Shown piece after piece: positions 1 through 8,939 of a DNA stretch of 64,000 nucleotides. A program made the position numbers and the translations under genes. Source of the DNA: Mageeibacillus sp. UBA5439. GTDB lineage: Bacteria; Bacillota; Clostridia; Saccharofermentanales; DTU023. Every line of letters begins with the position of its first letter. The stretch's first letter is position 1. The notes beneath the pieces were generated by a model. That model was not told the DNA's origin. It saw only the letters and a list, made by a program, of their open reading frames with translations, and did no database searches. The DNA is taken from NCBI GenBank assembly GCA_002427505.1, contig DIRJ01000037.1:12832-76831 (forward strand). The letters are read 5' to 3'.

Positions 1-1
1 G

Positions 2-334
2 CCAATGAACGAATCTGATTCACTTTCAGCGGATATTTTTCCTTTTATCTGGCAGCTGTTAAATGCTATCGGCGGCAGAGGACAGGAAGCCTTCATTTTC
101 AAACCTTCACGTATGGCGCGCTTGCTGCGGGAAGGGTATAATATATTCTCTTCAGAATTGTCTTTGCTGCTGGCTTTGTCCGTTCTGGAGGAGGCCGGTC
201 TTATTTGCCTGATGCTGGAAGAAGATGCGGGTGCACTTCTAATTTCTATAGACATACCTGAAGAAACAAAACCCAGACTGCGAGAGACGAGTACATGGTT
301 GCTGCTGGAACAGTGTGGAGGAATAAAGGAATGA
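2..334 (+). CDS. recJ: Single-stranded-DNA-specific exonuclease RecJ, C-terminal fragment (5' cut by window)
   Basis: The frame is open from the left edge, so only about the last 110 codons are present. The fragment holds no catalytic motif, so the name rests on weak resemblance to the C-terminal tail of clostridial RecJ (hydrophobic stretch around LSLLLALSVLEEAGLI) and on the frequent recJ-(apt)-rel gene order in Firmicutes. RecJ is a 5'-3' ssDNA exonuclease used in recombination and repair. Its TGA (332-334) overlaps the ATG of rel (331-333) in an ATGA arrangement, and the rel ribosome binding site lies inside its last codons, which suggests translational coupling. Another protein with a similar C-terminal helix bundle cannot be excluded. 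Confidence 0.5.
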   Translation, partial: PMNESDSLSADIFPFIWQLLNAIGGRGQEAFIFKPSRMARLLREGYNIFSSELSLLLALSVLEEAGLICLMLEEDAGALLISIDIPEETKPRLRETSTWLLLEQCGGIKE

Positions 335-2703
335 CAGAAGTTAAAGATAAGGGAAAAATAACGGCTGCGATTCCGCCGTTGGAGGCAGAGGCCTACATCG
401 CCCATGCTGACAAGGAAGTGCAGCATATCGTTGAGGTCTGGAAAGAATACACGGGCAGGCAGGATGCATCGCTGATTCTGCGTGCCTATGAATATGCCAA
501 AAAAGCCCATTCGCATCAGAAGCGAGCTACAGGCGAACCCTATATAACTCACCCGGTTGCCGCCAGCAAAGTATTGCTCGATTTACAACTGGACGACAAT
601 ACGCTGGCAGCTGCCCTCCTGCATGACACAGTTGAGGACACCGACACTACTCTGGAGGATATCAGGAGAGAATTTGGTCAGGAAGTCATGCAACTGGTTG
701 ACGGAGTCACCAAACTATCCCGAATATCATATTCTTCACAAGAAGAAGAACAGGCGCAAAATTTCCGCAAAATGTTCCTTGCTATGGCTAAAGATATTCG
801 CGTAGTTTTAATCAAACTGGCCGACCGTCTGCACAATATGCGCACGATGAAGTACAAAGATCCCGACAAGCAGATTTCCACAGCCAGGGAAACTCTGGAT
901 ATATATGCTCCTTTAGCTCATCGTTTGGGTATTTATAAGATCAAGTGGGAACTGGAGGATCTCAGTTTAAGATATCTGGATCCTGATGCTTACTATGAGT
1001 TGGTCGGTAACATCGCCCAGCGTCGCGGAGACCGGGAGAAATACCTGATGGAAATCGTAGCCGAGCTGCGTGACCGTATTTCCGAGATGGGTATTGAAGC
1101 GGACATCGAAGGCCGCCCCAAGCATTTTTACAGTATCTACCGCAAGATGAAGGCGCAGAAGAAAGACATCGATGAGATCTATGATATTTTTGCAACGCGG
1201 GTAATAGTCCCGACAGTGGGCGATTGCTATGCAGTTCTGGGTCTGGTGCATGAACTCTACAAACCCATGCCCGGACGTTTTAAAGATTATATCGCTATGC
1301 CCAAAACGAACGGCTATCAATCTTTGCACACTACTGTCGTCGGCAGCCGGGGCATTCCCTTTGAAGTACAGATACGCACAGCTGAGATGCATTACACTGC
1401 TGAATATGGAATCGCAGCACACTGGCGTTATAAAGAAGGCAGGCAGGACCAGAAGGTTACTTCAGCTGAAATGCGCCTCAATTGGCTCAGACAGCTGACT
1501 GAATGGCAGAGTGATACCCGGGATGCCTCAGAATTTATGGCGACTCTGAAAGAGGGGCTGATAACGGATGAAGTTTTTGTCTTTACGCCTCAGGGCGATG
1601 TAATTGACTTGCCCGCCGGAGCTGTTCCTGTTGATTTTGCTTACCACATCCACAGCGATATCGGAAATTCAATGTACGGAGCTAAAGTCAACGGACGTAT
1701 GGTTCCTCTGACCTATGAGCTGCAAAACGGTGATATTGTTGAAGTCCTTACTTCAGATAAAGTTCGTGGTCCTTCGCGCGACTGGCTTTCCATCATCAAA
1801 AGCGGCACAGCGCGCAACAAGATATCAACCTGGTTCAAGCGCGAGCGCCGCGAAGAAAATATAGTGCGGGGCAGAGAAATACTGGAGCGCGAAATAAAGA
1901 ACACAGGATTTTTACCTGCGGATTTACTGCAGAAAGATATCATCGCTCCTGCACTTAAACGCTATTCCTACAGCACAATTGATGATATTTATGCTGCTAT
2001 AGGTTATGGCGGTCTTCAGGCGAAACGTGTCGTACCGCGCCTGCGTGATTCCTATCTGCGCACTTTGCCGGCGGAGGAATTGGCGGAAAGAGGCTACATG
2101 CTTACCAGCCGGGGGCAGATTGTCTACAGTCCTGAACAGATTCTGACTGAAGAAAAACTGCTAAAAGGCGGCGAAGCGACTGTAATCAGTAAAGCGAAGA
2201 AGAAGCCTGACAGCGAAAAGGAAATCCCCGTAAAAGTACAAGGTTTGGATAACGCTTTAGTTAAGCTGTCAAAATGCTGCAACCCGGTACCGGGTGATGC
2301 GATTATCGGATACATCACCAGAGGGCAGGGCGTAGCAGTCCATAGGATGAACTGCACTAATATCCGTCATATTCTGGAGAAATTTGACCGTTCTCAGGCA
2401 GATGCGGAGCGTGCGGCACGTCTGATAGATGTATCCTGGATCGACAGTAGTTCGCACAGCACTTATCCGGTAGATCTTCAGATAATTGCACGCGACCGTG
2501 CCAGATTACTGGCGGAAATTTCAGCTGCAATCGCTGAAGAACATGCATCTGTGCAATCAGCATCCATGTCTTCAGCGAAGGATATCAGCGCCAACATTAT
2601 GATGACGGTGAATGTCGAAAACCAGGAACAATTTGACCGCCTGATTGGCCGGATTAAGGCAATTGACAGTGTGGTTAGAGTTACACGCGGACACAACTCA
2701 TAG
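331..2703 (+). CDS. rel: Bifunctional (p)ppGpp synthetase/hydrolase Rel
   Basis: This cytosolic stringent-response enzyme makes and degrades (p)ppGpp. It shows the full Rel order: an HD hydrolase domain with H98-D99 in LLHDTVEDTD, a synthetase domain containing RFKD (residues 316-319) followed by YIAMPKTNGYQSLHT, a TGS domain beginning near EVFVFTPQGDVIDLPAG, and a C-terminal ACT domain. The RxKD form of the synthetase motif is the one found in bifunctional Rel enzymes rather than E. coli RelA. The start at 331 was chosen because GGAGGAATAAAGGA precedes it and it overlaps the upstream TGA; a longer open frame from 295 has no ribosome binding site. Length (790 aa) is slightly above the usual 720-760. 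The 3' end overlaps the convergent RNase J gene by six bases. Confidence 0.97.
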   Translation: MTEVKDKGKITAAIPPLEAEAYIAHADKEVQHIVEVWKEYTGRQDASLILRAYEYAKKAHSHQKRATGEPYITHPVAASKVLLDLQLDDNTLAAALLHDTVEDTDTTLEDIRREFGQEVMQLVDGVTKLSRISYSSQEEEQAQNFRKMFLAMAKDIRVVLIKLADRLHNMRTMKYKDPDKQISTARETLDIYAPLAHRLGIYKIKWELEDLSLRYLDPDAYYELVGNIAQRRGDREKYLMEIVAELRDRISEMGIEADIEGRPKHFYSIYRKMKAQKKDIDEIYDIFATRVIVPTVGDCYAVLGLVHELYKPMPGRFKDYIAMPKTNGYQSLHTTVVGSRGIPFEVQIRTAEMHYTAEYGIAAHWRYKEGRQDQKVTSAEMRLNWLRQLTEWQSDTRDASEFMATLKEGLITDEVFVFTPQGDVIDLPAGAVPVDFAYHIHSDIGNSMYGAKVNGRMVPLTYELQNGDIVEVLTSDKVRGPSRDWLSIIKSGTARNKISTWFKRERREENIVRGREILEREIKNTGFLPADLLQKDIIAPALKRYSYSTIDDIYAAIGYGGLQAKRVVPRLRDSYLRTLPAEELAERGYMLTSRGQIVYSPEQILTEEKLLKGGEATVISKAKKKPDSEKEIPVKVQGLDNALVKLSKCCNPVPGDAIIGYITRGQGVAVHRMNCTNIRHILEKFDRSQADAERAARLIDVSWIDSSSHSTYPVDLQIIARDRARLLAEISAAIAEEHASVQSASMSSAKDISANIMMTVNVENQEQFDRLIGRIKAIDSVVRVTRGHNS

Positions 2704-4461
2704 CAGGTTAATCGATACAATCACAACCGGGCGGCGGCGGGTGTAGTCAAAGAGTGCTTTTTGTATCTCATTCTTAATATTTTTTTCAGTTAAGGCATAA
2801 AACAGCGGTTTGCCGCGTTTTCTCTGCTTCTTGCTCATATCGTCAAGCCGTTCACGGCAAATGTCTACGATGTGATGCATCTCGCTTGAATAGATAAAGC
2901 CCCGGGTCTGGATATCGACTTCTCCTAAAATTTCATCTTTATCCTTATCCAGTGTCAGAGCAATAGTGACAACACCGTCATCAGCCAGAAGACGCCGGTC
3001 ATGCAAGACATATTCGTCGATGTCTCCCATTCCGGACCCGTCGATGGGGATACCTTCACCTTCAGTAAAACCGGCAAAAGACATGCGATCGGGATAAAGC
3101 TCCAAAATATCACCATTTTTCAAAATAGCGATATTATCTGAAGCTGTTCCCATATCATTGATCAGCTTGGCATGCGTATAAAGCATGCGGTACTCACCAT
3201 GGGCGGGGATAAAGAATTTAGGTCTGACCAGGCGATTCATCAGCAGCAGCTCATCACGGAAAGCGTGGCCCGAGGCGTGCACGTCAGCTAATGTGTGATA
3301 GATAACATCGGCACCTTTTCGGAACAGGGCATCGATAACCTTATAGATGGCTGTCTCATTTCCGGGAATCATCGAAGACGAAAGCACCACAGTATCACCA
3401 GGCATTATCTCAACGCTGCGATGTTCAGAAAAAGCTAATCTGGTCAGGGCTGCCATAGGTTCACCCTGACTGCCCGTGGTTAGCAGCACCAGCTGTTCCG
3501 GTGCATAGTTATCCAGCTCGTTCAGATTAATGACAGTTTTCGGATTATAATCCAGATAATTCAGCTCAGTAGCTGCATTAAAAGTGTTGAGCATGCTGCG
3601 GCCAAGGATCAGCACCTTGCGGTCATACTTTTCCGCTGCGGTGATAACCTGCTGGAGACGCCAGACATTGGACGCAAAGGTGGTAATAATTATGCGTCCG
3701 GCGGCATTGGCGAAAATCTCTGAAAAAGCTTCTCCGACTTTGGACTCGGACATGGAGTGGCCCTCACGTTCGATATTTGTACTATCTGAGATCAGCGCCA
3801 GCACTCCCTGGTTGCCCAGTTCAGCAAAGGTGCCCAGGTCGATCGGATCACCTTTGATCGGAGTATAATCTACCTTAAAGTCACCCGTCACAATAACAGT
3901 GCCTACAGGGCAGCTCAGGGCAATAGAAACTGCATCAGGAACGGAGTGATTAACATGAATGAAGCGAACAGAAAATTTCCCCGCATCTACAGTGTCTCCT
4001 GCTTTGACCTGACGCAGATCGGCTTTAAGCAAAAGATTCTTATTGCGGCTTTCCAACTTGTTTTCAATCAGCTTAATAGTCAGGGGTGTGGCATAAAGCG
4101 GAACATCGAACTCATCAATGAACCAGGGGATGGCGCCAATGTGATCTTCGTGTCCGTGCGTAATAAATAAGCCCCTGATTTTGTGGCGGTTTTCACGCAG
4201 ATAGGTAAAGTCAGGAATGATTACATCCACCCCCGGCATATCGCTGTCCGGAAAGCCCATGCCACAGTCAACGATGACAATTTCATCCTCATATTCTAAA
4301 ACAGTCATATTCTTTCCTACTTCATGCATGCCGCCAAGCGGAATAACACGAAGTGGCTGATCATTTGATTCTCCGGGCAGATCCGAGCCATTTCGGTAGG
4401 GACGTGTCAGGTTGCGATCTTTCTTTTTTTTGCGGGAAGATTTTCCCGATGAATTAGTCAT
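2698..4461 (-). CDS. rnj: Ribonuclease J
   Basis: This is an RNase J-type 5'-3' exo/endoribonuclease of the metallo-beta-lactamase/beta-CASP family, central to mRNA turnover and rRNA maturation in Firmicutes. The zinc-binding motif HGHEDH is at residues 102-107, the beta-CASP region follows, and a C-terminal domain completes the 587 aa. A lysine/arginine-rich N-terminal extension (residues 8-20) precedes the catalytic domain and may help RNA binding. The start is supported by GGAG a few bases upstream. The gene is monocistronic and convergent with rel; the two stop codons are adjacent and the coding sequences overlap by six bases. Its 5' region, shared with divergent rpsT, carries a perfect 17-bp palindrome (see 4530-4546). 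Confidence 0.95.
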   Translation of the reverse strand: MTNSSGKSSRKKKKDRNLTRPYRNGSDLPGESNDQPLRVIPLGGMHEVGKNMTVLEYEDEIVIVDCGMGFPDSDMPGVDVIIPDFTYLRENRHKIRGLFITHGHEDHIGAIPWFIDEFDVPLYATPLTIKLIENKLESRNKNLLLKADLRQVKAGDTVDAGKFSVRFIHVNHSVPDAVSIALSCPVGTVIVTGDFKVDYTPIKGDPIDLGTFAELGNQGVLALISDSTNIEREGHSMSESKVGEAFSEIFANAAGRIIITTFASNVWRLQQVITAAEKYDRKVLILGRSMLNTFNAATELNYLDYNPKTVINLNELDNYAPEQLVLLTTGSQGEPMAALTRLAFSEHRSVEIMPGDTVVLSSSMIPGNETAIYKVIDALFRKGADVIYHTLADVHASGHAFRDELLLMNRLVRPKFFIPAHGEYRMLYTHAKLINDMGTASDNIAILKNGDILELYPDRMSFAGFTEGEGIPIDGSGMGDIDEYVLHDRRLLADDGVVTIALTLDKDKDEILGEVDIQTRGFIYSSEMHHIVDICRERLDDMSKKQRKRGKPLFYALTEKNIKNEIQKALFDYTRRRPVVIVSINLL

Positions 4462-4529
4462 AAATTCTCCATATTTCTATTGTTAAACGCAAGCCGGCAA
4501 TAAAAGCAGGCTCCGTCTGTTCGTTATAG

Positions 4530-4546
4530 ATACCATACTATGGTAT
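4530..4546. promoter_or_regulatory. 17-bp perfect palindrome, operator-like, between rnj and rpsT
   Basis: ATACCATA-C-TATGGTAT is an 8-bp perfect inverted repeat around a single central base. On the minus strand it follows a TTGTGA hexamer by 17 bases, so its TACCAT part could be the -10 of the rnj promoter and a bound protein would block it. No matching regulator was recognised. The role is inferred from symmetry and position only. Confidence 0.45.
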
Positions 4547-4635
4547 ATTTTAAACGCCTTTGTCACAAGTGTATCGGGAAAAGTTCCGGGATAAGAATAG
4601 ACTTAACACGTTAATCAGAAAAAAACAAACAGGAC

Positions 4636-4665
4636 TTGAAACAACTGTACCTGTCATGCTAAAAT
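4636..4665 (+). promoter_or_regulatory. Probable sigma-A promoter of rpsT
   Basis: TTGAAA, an 18-base spacer and TAAAAT, the latter preceded by TGC (extended -10). The predicted transcript would begin near 4672, giving a leader of about 28 bases before the GTG start at 4700. Confidence 0.6.
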
Positions 4666-4699
4666 GCAGTTTGTTCGTAAAGAAACAGGAGGAATTGCT

Positions 4700-4960
4700 G
4701 TGCCCAATATAAAATCATCAGAAAAACGCGTTCGTTCTAATGAGCGTAAGGCGGAACATAATAAGAGATTAAGGTCTGAACTTAAAACAGTGGTAAAGAA
4801 AGCTATTAACGCTCAGGAACAGGATCTCGTCAATAAGGACGATGTCGTTAAAGAAGCGCAAAAAAAGCTTGACCATGCAGTAAGCAAAGGCATTATTCAT
4901 AAGAATACAGCTGCCCGCCGCAAGGCTCGTATTGTACGGACCCAGCCTCTGGCAGACTAG
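4700..4960 (+). CDS. rpsT: 30S ribosomal protein S20
   Basis: S20 is a small basic protein that binds 16S rRNA early in 30S assembly. The 86-aa product has the characteristic N-terminus PNIKSSEKR-R-NE-R, a lysine/arginine-rich helical body, and the conserved NTAARRKARI segment near the C-terminus. The GTG at 4700 is chosen over an in-frame ATG at 4664 because AGGAGG lies about five bases before the GTG and S20 proteins start at this point; the ATG falls within the promoter -10 and could not be transcribed from it. The gene is monocistronic, followed by a hairpin and a clear terminator. In many Firmicutes rpsT is near holA, which here is 12 kb away. Confidence 0.96.
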   Translation: MPNIKSSEKRVRSNERKAEHNKRLRSELKTVVKKAINAQEQDLVNKDDVVKEAQKKLDHAVSKGIIHKNTAARRKARIVRTQPLAD

Positions 4961-4976
4961 CTATTTTGCTTTTTTA

Positions 4977-5002
4977 GTCATCCAAAAATATCTTTGGATG
5001 AC
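4977..5002. repeat. 10-bp inverted repeat in the rpsT 3' untranslated region
   Basis: GTCATCCAAA and TTTGGATGAC form a perfect 10-bp stem with a 6-base loop directly after the rpsT stop. There is no T-run on either side in the correct orientation, so it does not look like a terminator itself. It may protect the mRNA 3' end or pause polymerase ahead of the true terminator. Confidence 0.6.
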
Positions 5003-5013
5003 ATGACTTGAAG

Positions 5014-5046
5014 CGCAATAGACCCTGATGAGGGTCTTTTTTGCGT
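5014..5046 (+). terminator. Rho-independent terminator of rpsT
   Basis: The stem AGACCC/GGGTCT (5020-5025 with 5032-5037) has a 6-base loop and is followed by a run of T. The flanking CGCAA and TTGCG can extend the pairing. Confidence 0.85.
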
Positions 5047-5064
5047 TATTTCCTAAAATTAACA

Positions 5065-5073
5065 TGCTATAAT
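5065..5073 (+). promoter_or_regulatory. Extended -10 promoter of the LCP-ruvCAB-queH run
   Basis: TGCTATAAT is an extended -10 (TGnTATAAT) lying just after the rpsT terminator. No good -35 hexamer was found at 16-18 bases, which is common for extended -10 promoters. Predicted start of transcription is about 5080, some 28 bases before the LCP gene. Confidence 0.5.
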
Positions 5074-5107
5074 TACTTCATGTATTAAGATTGGATGGTA
5101 GAAACGA

Positions 5108-6076
5108 ATGAAAATAAGCAAGGGATACATTGTCAGCGGAACACTGCTTGGCTTAGCCCTGTCATTAGTTGTCTTTGTCATGGGATACTCACTTGTAATA
5201 TTAAACAACGTTCAATATAAAAATCCGGGAGTGACAATACCGATCGAAACCAACCTGGAAACAGTGGAAGCTCCGGATAACATGAAGGAGGGTATGGAAG
5301 TACCTGTATTTGATGAAGAAAAAATATGGAATGTTCTTCTGATCGGATCCGACGCCAGGCCGGGTGACCCCGGTTATGGTCGTTCGGACGCAATGATTCT
5401 GATGACGGTGAATGAGAAAACCGGCAAGATACATCTGACATCGCTGATGCGGGCCATTTACGTCAGCATTCCGAATGAACCGGATCCCCGTTATATAAAT
5501 AACTACAGTCCCAACTATATGCTGAATGCTGCTCACACCTGGGGCGGTCCTGAATTATTGCTCAAAACCGTGCAGAGGAATTTTCGTGTTGACGTTCCGC
5601 ATTATATAGAAGTTGATTTTGAAGGATTTACAGAGGTAATCGATGCTGTTGGCGGGGTTACCATTAACCTGACGGAAGCGGAAGCTTACCATCTCGGCCT
5701 GGCGCCGGGACCTCAGTGGATGAATGGTGCCACTGCCCTTGATTATTCCCGTATCCGTAAAATCGACAGTGATTTTAACCGCATGGGCAGGCAGAGGACG
5801 GTCATAGCTGCCCTCATCAATCAAATGCGGGACGTAGATGTTGTCACCTTGGCTAAAACGGCCGAAGCAATTACTCCTTCTCTTACAACTAATTACAGCA
5901 AAAGTGAATTGCTTAGCATTATAAGCAAGGCACCCACCTATCAAAAATATGATATGGACGAGTTAATGCTGCCTCTGGAGGAGTATAATGCCATGGTTTA
6001 TATCAACGGCATGGAAATGTATGATATTGATTGGCCGCGTAATATTGATGCCTTACACACAAACATGAGGAAATAG
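5108..6076 (+). CDS. LytR-CpsA-Psr (LCP) family cell-wall ligase
   Basis: LCP proteins are membrane-anchored phosphotransferases that attach teichoic acids or other glycopolymers to peptidoglycan. The 322-aa product has one N-terminal membrane segment (about residues 9-32) and an extracellular LCP domain with NVLLIGSDARPG, GRSDAMILMTV, FEGFTEVIDAVGGVTINL and a later DYSRIRK...GRQR segment. The usual PRD/MRD motif after the second strand reads LMRAIYV: the aspartate is alanine at residue 116 (codon GCC, one base from GAC). Other charged residues of the pocket appear intact. It is the first gene of a run with ruvC-ruvA-ruvB-queH. Which glycopolymer it transfers cannot be told from the sequence. 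Confidence 0.88.
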   Translation: MKISKGYIVSGTLLGLALSLVVFVMGYSLVILNNVQYKNPGVTIPIETNLETVEAPDNMKEGMEVPVFDEEKIWNVLLIGSDARPGDPGYGRSDAMILMTVNEKTGKIHLTSLMRAIYVSIPNEPDPRYINNYSPNYMLNAAHTWGGPELLLKTVQRNFRVDVPHYIEVDFEGFTEVIDAVGGVTINLTEAEAYHLGLAPGPQWMNGATALDYSRIRKIDSDFNRMGRQRTVIAALINQMRDVDVVTLAKTAEAITPSLTTNYSKSELLSIISKAPTYQKYDMDELMLPLEEYNAMVYINGMEMYDIDWPRNIDALHTNMRK

Positions 6077-6082
6077 TGGCTT

Positions 6083-6592
6083 ATGTTGATTCTTGGGATC
6101 GATCCCGGATATGCCATTACAGGTTTTGCTCTGCTGTCATATGCCGATAATCGCTTTAGAACTATAGATTATGGTGTGGTGCGTACGGAGGCAGGTACTC
6201 CCTTCCCGGAACGTCTGCTGGCGATAGATCAGGCTATCCAGGCTTTGATTAAGAAATATAAACCGACCTGCATGGCGATAGAAGAGCTCTTCTTCAGCCG
6301 CAACACTACGACAGCCATGGGCACCGCCCATGCGCGGGGAGTGGCTGTAGTTTCCGGCGCCAGGGCAGGAATTCCTGTCTTTGAATATACACCGATTCAG
6401 GTCAAAAAGGCCGTGACGGGATATGGCCGTGCGGATAAAGAGCAGGTCCAGTATATGGTGAGTCAACTTTTGAATTTGCGTCAGATACCTCAGCCTGATG
6501 ACGCGGCAGACGCTTTGGCTGTAGCCATCTGTCATGCGCACTCCGGCGATCGTCCGGACGCTTTAGCTGTAGGGAATCATTTGTTTGACTAG
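6083..6592 (+). CDS. ruvC: Holliday junction resolvase RuvC
   Basis: RuvC is the dimeric endonuclease that cuts Holliday junctions after RuvAB branch migration. The 169-aa protein has the RNase H-like fold signature ILGIDPG with catalytic D7, E67-E68 in AIEELFF, and the C-terminal DDAADAL with D141 and D144. Only six bases separate it from the preceding stop. The nearest ribosome binding site (GAGG in the end of the upstream gene) is somewhat far from the ATG, so translation may depend on the upstream gene. ruvA and ruvB follow, giving a complete resolvasome unit. Confidence 0.96.
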   Translation: MLILGIDPGYAITGFALLSYADNRFRTIDYGVVRTEAGTPFPERLLAIDQAIQALIKKYKPTCMAIEELFFSRNTTTAMGTAHARGVAVVSGARAGIPVFEYTPIQVKKAVTGYGRADKEQVQYMVSQLLNLRQIPQPDDAADALAVAICHAHSGDRPDALAVGNHLFD

Positions 6593-6604
6593 AAAGTTAA
6601 GGAT

Positions 6605-7213
6605 ATGATAGCTCGAGTTACTGGCAGATTATTGCAGAGAAAAAATGATTCAGTGGTAATTAACCTGAATGGTCTCGGCCTGCGCATCGAATCTGCACCG
6701 CGGATTATTGCACAGTTGCCTGCTGTGGGTGAAGAAGTAACGCTTTATACGCATTTACATGTGAGAGAAAATGAACTGACTTTATTTGGCTTCAATTTAG
6801 AAGAAGAGATGCACCTCTTTTCGCTTCTGATCACGGTTAGCGGAATCGGTCCTAAAATTGCCTTGCAGATCTTGGAAGTGCAGGATCCCGGAACTTTTGC
6901 TCTGGCGGTTTTACAGGGTGATGTTAAAAGCCTAACTCAGGCAAAAGGTATCGGTAAGAAAGGTGCGGAACGCATTATTCTCGAATTGAAAGACAAGGTG
7001 GCCAAAAGTGACTTCGCAGCTGAGGCTGAATTTCCGGCCCAGCCGGATCAGTTTGCCGCCGGCAGCGCTGTTAATGATGCTGCTAACGCTCTGGTGGTTC
7101 TGGGCTATTCGGCTAAAGAAGCTGAAACTGCCATCAGGAGCCTTGCCATTACCGGGGATGATGATGTTGAAAGCATCTTGCGCAAAGCACTGCGAAAATT
7201 GTCCAAGTGGTAG
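6605..7213 (+). CDS. ruvA: Holliday junction branch migration complex subunit RuvA
   Basis: RuvA binds four-way junctions and loads RuvB hexamers. The 202-aa protein has the N-terminal OB domain (MIARVTGRL), two helix-hairpin-helix motifs (VSGIGPKIALQIL and AKGIGKKGAERII) and the C-terminal domain III (about residues 155-202) that contacts RuvB. It lies 12 bases after ruvC and 14 bases before ruvB. Confidence 0.97.
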   Translation: MIARVTGRLLQRKNDSVVINLNGLGLRIESAPRIIAQLPAVGEEVTLYTHLHVRENELTLFGFNLEEEMHLFSLLITVSGIGPKIALQILEVQDPGTFALAVLQGDVKSLTQAKGIGKKGAERIILELKDKVAKSDFAAEAEFPAQPDQFAAGSAVNDAANALVVLGYSAKEAETAIRSLAITGDDDVESILRKALRKLSKW

Positions 7214-7227
7214 ATTGAGGAATTGAT

Positions 7228-8370
7228 ATGTACGAAATTTTCAGTCAGATGGATCAAAACGACGATTCTTTTGTCGATGAGCGCCTGCTTTCGCGAAAAA
7301 CGATCAGCTCCGACGGGAGAGAAGATGGTCTGCGACCAACACATTTCGACGAATATTTCGGTCAGGAAAAAATCAAGAATAATATAAATGTATCTATTGA
7401 AGCGGCCCGGGCCAGAGAAGAAGCTCTGGATCACGTGCTTCTCTACGGTCCGCCCGGACTGGGGAAAACCACTCTGGCCGGTATCATTGCCCAGGAAATG
7501 AATGTCGAAATGCGTATAACATCCGGGCCGGCCATTGAGAGACAGGGTGATCTGGCGGCACTTTTAACTAATCTTCAGGATAAAGATGTCTTGTTTATAG
7601 ATGAGATTCATCGACTTAACCGCAGTGTGGAGGAGATTCTTTACCCTGCCATGGAGGATTATGCGCTGGATCTGATTATCGGCAAAGGTCCTTCCGCACG
7701 GTCGGTCCGTTTAGACCTGCCGCATTTCACTTTGGTGGGGGCAACGACTAAGGCAGGATTGCTTTCTTCACCTTTACGTGACCGCTTTGGCATGGTCTAC
7801 CGTCTGGACCTGTACAACGAGGACGAGATCGCTCAGATTCTTTTGCGTAATGCCGCCCGGCTGGATGTAGGTATCGATGAGGACGGACTCAAACTGCTGT
7901 CCAGCAGGTGCCGTGGCACGCCGCGTGTCGCTATCCGTTTGCTGCGCCGCATGCGCGACTTTGCACAGGTGCGGGGAGATAACGTAATTAATCGGGAAAT
8001 TTGTGATCTGGGCCTGAAAGCTCTGGAAGTGGACGAGAGAGGACTCGATTCTACCGACCGCATGCTGATGCTCACCATGGCTACGATGTACAATGGGGGT
8101 CCGGTGGGTCTTGACACGATGGCTGCGGTAACTGGTGAGGACTCCACAACGATAGAAGATATTTACGAGCCTTATCTGATGCAATTGGGCTTTTTAATCA
8201 AAACCCCGCGGGGACGTGTTTTGACGCAACAGGGTTTTGCCCATCTGAACCTGGAGTATCCGAAGAATGGCGTCATGCAGGCCAATGGCAAGCAAGTCAG
8301 TTTGCAGGATCTGATGAAGTGGGAATCCACTGAAGAAAAGGAAGAAGAAGATGTCAGAGACGACGCGTAA
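7228..8370 (+). CDS. ruvB: Holliday junction branch migration ATPase RuvB
   Basis: RuvB is the AAA+ motor that drives branch migration. The P-loop GPPGLGKTT is at residues 74-82 and Walker [10 protein letters not shown] at about 122-130; the sensor region GATTKAGLL and the winged-helix C-terminal domain follow. At 380 aa it is longer than the usual 330-345, through a polar N-terminus of about 35 residues and an acidic C-terminal tail rich in glutamate and lysine. The ribosome binding site is GAGG ten bases upstream. Its last 20 bases overlap queH. Confidence 0.97.
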   Translation: MYEIFSQMDQNDDSFVDERLLSRKTISSDGREDGLRPTHFDEYFGQEKIKNNINVSIEAARAREEALDHVLLYGPPGLGKTTLAGIIAQEMNVEMRITSGPAIERQGDLAALLTNLQDKDVLFIDEIHRLNRSVEEILYPAMEDYALDLIIGKGPSARSVRLDLPHFTLVGATTKAGLLSSPLRDRFGMVYRLDLYNEDEIAQILLRNAARLDVGIDEDGLKLLSSRCRGTPRVAIRLLRRMRDFAQVRGDNVINREICDLGLKALEVDERGLDSTDRMLMLTMATMYNGGPVGLDTMAAVTGEDSTTIEDIYEPYLMQLGFLIKTPRGRVLTQQGFAHLNLEYPKNGVMQANGKQVSLQDLMKWESTEEKEEEDVRDDA

Positions 8371-8926
8371 TAAACTATTGCTTCATATTTGCTGCGGACC
8401 CTGTTCGATGGCTCCGCTGGAACTATTGCTGGCGGCAGAGCGTGACTGCGAGCTTTTTTTCTTCAATCCGAATATTCATCCAGCTGTAGAATGGCAGCGC
8501 CGCCTTGAAAATGCGGTTACAGCTGCAGAGCATTATGATGTCTTGCTGCACATTTATCCCGGAAGTGACGAGGCAGCCTGGCGCAAACGGGCCGGAGACG
8601 GAAAAGAACGCTGTGCATTCTGTTACAGGACACGTCTCATGCAAACGGCGGAATTTGCAGCTAACCATGGTTTTGACAGCATCAGCAGCAGCCTTTTGGT
8701 CAGCCCATATCAGGACAGGGACAGCATTATTGAGGCCGGTGAAGCCGCCGCCGCTGCATATGGTCTTGAGTTTGAAGCTCATGACTGGCGGGAACAATAC
8801 AGGCATGGACAGGAACTGGCGCGGCAGCTGGGTCTTTACCGCCAAAAATACTGCGGCTGTATAGTATCTCTGGAAGCTTCCAAATATTATGAGAAAATCT
8901 GTGCCGAACACGCGAGGCTGATCTGA
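8351..8926 (+). CDS. queH: Epoxyqueuosine reductase QueH
   Basis: QueH carries out the last step of queuosine tRNA modification, reducing epoxyqueuosine without cobalamin. The 191-aa protein shows the family's cysteine pattern: CCGPC near the N-terminus (about residues 14-18), FFFNPNIHP, a CAFCY segment around residue 78 and YCGC near residue 165, which together bind a 4Fe-4S cluster and metal. It starts inside ruvB (20-base overlap), with a purine-rich GAAGAAGAAG stretch serving as ribosome binding site. The ruvB-queH arrangement recurs in Firmicutes. No other queuosine gene is in the window. Confidence 0.9.
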   Translation: MSETTRNKLLLHICCGPCSMAPLELLLAAERDCELFFFNPNIHPAVEWQRRLENAVTAAEHYDVLLHIYPGSDEAAWRKRAGDGKERCAFCYRTRLMQTAEFAANHGFDSISSSLLVSPYQDRDSIIEAGEAAAAAYGLEFEAHDWREQYRHGQELARQLGLYRQKYCGCIVSLEASKYYEKICAEHARLI

Positions 8927-8939
8927 CCGGGAAAATTCT

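Noticed and set aside
967..1422. 151-codon minus-strand frame inside rel
   Set aside because: It lies entirely antisense to the conserved Rel synthetase domain and has no independent support.
4664..4699. ATG at 4664 as the rpsT start
   Set aside because: It is within the predicted -10 element and lacks a ribosome binding site; S20 homologues begin at the GTG at 4700.
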